This document shows positions 4,755 to 6,092 of a stretch of 6,092 nt of DNA, piece by piece. A program made the position numbers and the translations under genes. The notes under the pieces were generated by a model. The model made no database searches, had not been told where the DNA came from, and saw only the letters and a program-made list of their open reading frames with translations. The stretch comes from Propionibacteriaceae bacterium (lineage in GTDB: Bacteria; Actinomycetota; Actinomycetes; Propionibacteriales; Propionibacteriaceae), in the NCBI GenBank assembly GCA_031265725.1, contig JAISCH010000278.1, positions 1 to 6,092 on the forward strand, written 5' to 3'. Within the stretch, counting starts at the first letter, position 1; every line of letters begins with the position of its first letter.

Positions 4755-5409
4755 AGGACATCGTTAGCACGCGATCAGCGCTGCTGGCTAATTCCGTGTC
4801 GTGAGTGATCAGCAGGACTGCCCGATTTTGCGCAGCCAAGCTACGTAAAAGCTGCATCACCTGAGTGGTGTTGGCTCCGTCAAGCGAGCCGGTGGGTTCA
4901 TCAGCCAAGACCAACTCAGCTTCGTTAGCCAACGCCCGGGCTATCGCCACCCGCTGCCGTTCCCCTCCGGAAAGTGTTTTCACTAGCCTACGCACGATCG
5001 GTCCGGACAATCCGACTTCGCCAAGGAGTTCTTGCGCACGGCCACGGCGCTGGCTTGCGCTGAGTCGGTCCTGGCGTCGATATCTCATCGGGACTTTGAC
5101 GTTGAACAACGCCGATTCGACCTCGATGAGCGCATAGTCTTGAAAAATGAATCCCACATGACGGTTACGGAAACCTGCGGCAGCGCGCGGGTTAGGCATC
5201 GGTTCTCCACAAAACCGGATTTCTCCCGAGGTCGGCTCAAGCAGGCAGCCCAGCATCCGCATCAATGTGGTCTTCCCCGAGCCAGACGGCCCTACGATGG
5301 CAACCACTTCTCCGGTGTTGAGTGTCAACGACACATTACGCACCGGATGAGTTCTTTCACCCTGTCCGGCATAGACCTTGGCCAATCCGGCGCATTCAAC
5401 GACTACCAT
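4729..5409 (-). CDS. ABC transporter ATP-binding protein, LolD/MacB type (lactococcin-972 group-like)
   Basis: This complete 226-aa cytoplasmic ATPase has every expected motif: Walker A GPSGSGKT (40-47), Q-loop Q90 in FIFQDYALIE, signature LSGGERQR (146-153), Walker B LVLADEP (166-172) with catalytic E171, D-loop SLD (175-177) and switch histidine H203. It powers the FtsX-like permease encoded just upstream. Its length and motifs fit the LolD/FtsE/MacB clade. The stretch RHVGFIFQDYALIEVESALFNV is reminiscent of the group annotated as lactococcin-972-type bacteriocin export or immunity ATPases; that narrower call is less certain. ATG 5409 overlaps the permease stop by 7 bp, with GAGGG upstream, which indicates translational coupling. 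It is the last clear gene of the operon. Confidence 0.93.
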   Translation of the reverse strand: MVVVECAGLAKVYAGQGERTHPVRNVSLTLNTGEVVAIVGPSGSGKTTLMRMLGCLLEPTSGEIRFCGEPMPNPRAAAGFRNRHVGFIFQDYALIEVESALFNVKVPMRYRRQDRLSASQRRGRAQELLGEVGLSGPIVRRLVKTLSGGERQRVAIARALANEAELVLADEPTGSLDGANTTQVMQLLRSLAAQNRAVLLITHDTELASSADRVLTMSYGRVVTVR

Positions 5410-6092
5410 GTTCCCTCACGTGTTTCTTGCGACTCGTCTAATCGCATGATCTTGCTGCTGGCCCAAGCACACATAACAGATGTGACTCCCAGCCCACAAA
5501 CACCGATAACAGCCATCACCGATAGAGTGAACTGGCCTTGACCGATGATTGAGGAAGCCAACCAACCCATCAGCAGAGCTGGTAACAGCCAAGCAGCCCC
5601 GGCAAAAACAGCCAAACGGAGACCAATTACACCGCGACCGGCACCCAGCACCCTATGCACGATAAAATCGGCCCGCCGGGCCACGATAAGCGCATTGAGC
5701 GCAGCGAAGGTGCCAAAAGCCGCTCCCAACAGACCCAGCCCGAAAATCACCACGAAAAGCACATTGCCTTGCACTTTGCTGCTGTAACGACTCGGCGAAG
5801 AGTCCAAAGCGCGCGGGATCGGTTGAAGCTCTGCTCCGGCAATCGTCCCGATGAACTCCGACAACTGCCCATCCCCAAGCAAAACTGTGCCACTGAGAAC
5901 GGCAAACAGCGCGTCATCACTGAGATGCCCGCGCACTTGAGCGAAATCATCGACAAGCACCGTATAGCGATTCAAATTGGCGAAAACCCCGTTCAACGGC
6001 TCCACAAAACCCGTATCACGCGGCAATCGCGCCAACACTTCAGCATTCCGCCCAGCCACCGCCACATTGTCACCGACTTGGGTACCGCCCAC
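5403..6092 (-). CDS. FtsX-like ABC permease, C-terminal part (partial)
   Basis: The frame runs off the right edge, so 229 residues of the C-terminus are seen; the GTG at the edge is probably an internal valine. Residues 1-105 appear to be the extracytoplasmic part. Three membrane segments follow, at about 110-137 (NVLFVVIFGLGLLGAAFGTF), 157-182 and 188-211, with the typical FtsX/MacB cytoplasmic loop RRADFIVHRVLGAGRGV (139-155) between the first two. The protein ends in a charged tail, REGTW. With the coupled ATPase it forms a MacB-like or bacteriocin-type transporter in the cell membrane. The large membrane partner of lactococcin-972-group ATPases has several N-terminal segments that would lie outside the window. 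Promoter and possible substrate genes are not visible. Confidence 0.85.
   Translation of the reverse strand: MGGTQVGDNVAVAGRNAEVLARLPRDTGFVEPLNGVFANLNRYTVLVDDFAQVRGHLSDDALFAVLSGTVLLGDGQLSEFIGTIAGAELQPIPRALDSSPSRYSSKVQGNVLFVVIFGLGLLGAAFGTFAALNALIVARRADFIVHRVLGAGRGVIGLRLAVFAGAAWLLPALLMGWLASSIIGQGQFTLSVMAVIGVCGLGVTSVMCAWASSKIMRLDESQETREGTW

Overview
The window looks like chromosomal DNA of a high-GC Gram-positive bacterium (Actinomycetota). The coding regions are GC-rich, with G/C favoured at third codon positions, and starts are a mix of GTG and ATG behind Shine-Dalgarno-like sites. The best matches to protein families are typical of accessory DNA in such genomes. No genus can be named from the sequence, and no rRNA, tRNA, CRISPR array or intact transposase is visible. 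All family names here are recognised by eye, not from a database search.

Layout: (i) 1-1261 holds no convincing gene. It is rich in short repeats: a cluster of TGACA pentamers, inverted repeats, a possible terminator, and a block of TGCAAATAGG repeats that ends at the stop codon of the next gene. (ii) 1262-2920 (minus) encodes a 552-aa protein with an N-terminal AlbA_2/Schlafen-type domain, a GHKL-type ATPase region and C-terminal winged helices. (iii) 2921-3484 is a scarred intergenic region. It carries a promoter for the minus gene, the 3' remnant of an unrecognised minus-strand gene, and an exact 73-bp copy of an internal piece of the gene that follows. It also holds several palindromes and a three-hairpin leader. 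(iv) 3485-4318 (plus) encodes a DUF3800-type protein of 277 aa. (v) 4319-4728 holds two short uncertain ORFs that meet tail to tail, and the second copy of a 22-bp dispersed repeat. (vi) 4729-6092 (minus) is the end of an ABC-transporter operon: the C-terminal part of an FtsX-like permease, overlapping by 7 bp a LolD/MacB-like ATPase. The ATPase resembles the lactococcin-972-group bacteriocin exporters.

Working together: the ATPase and permease are clearly one translationally coupled transporter. The AlbA_2/GHKL protein and the DUF3800 protein are divergently transcribed across a 564-bp structured region. Both families are common in mobile and defence-related DNA, so a shared role is possible, but nothing in the sequence proves it. 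The partial duplication, the truncated gene remnant and the dispersed repeats show that this stretch has been rearranged. The most interesting signals are the 73-bp duplication, the hairpin leader of the DUF3800 gene and the repeat block behind the AlbA_2/GHKL gene.
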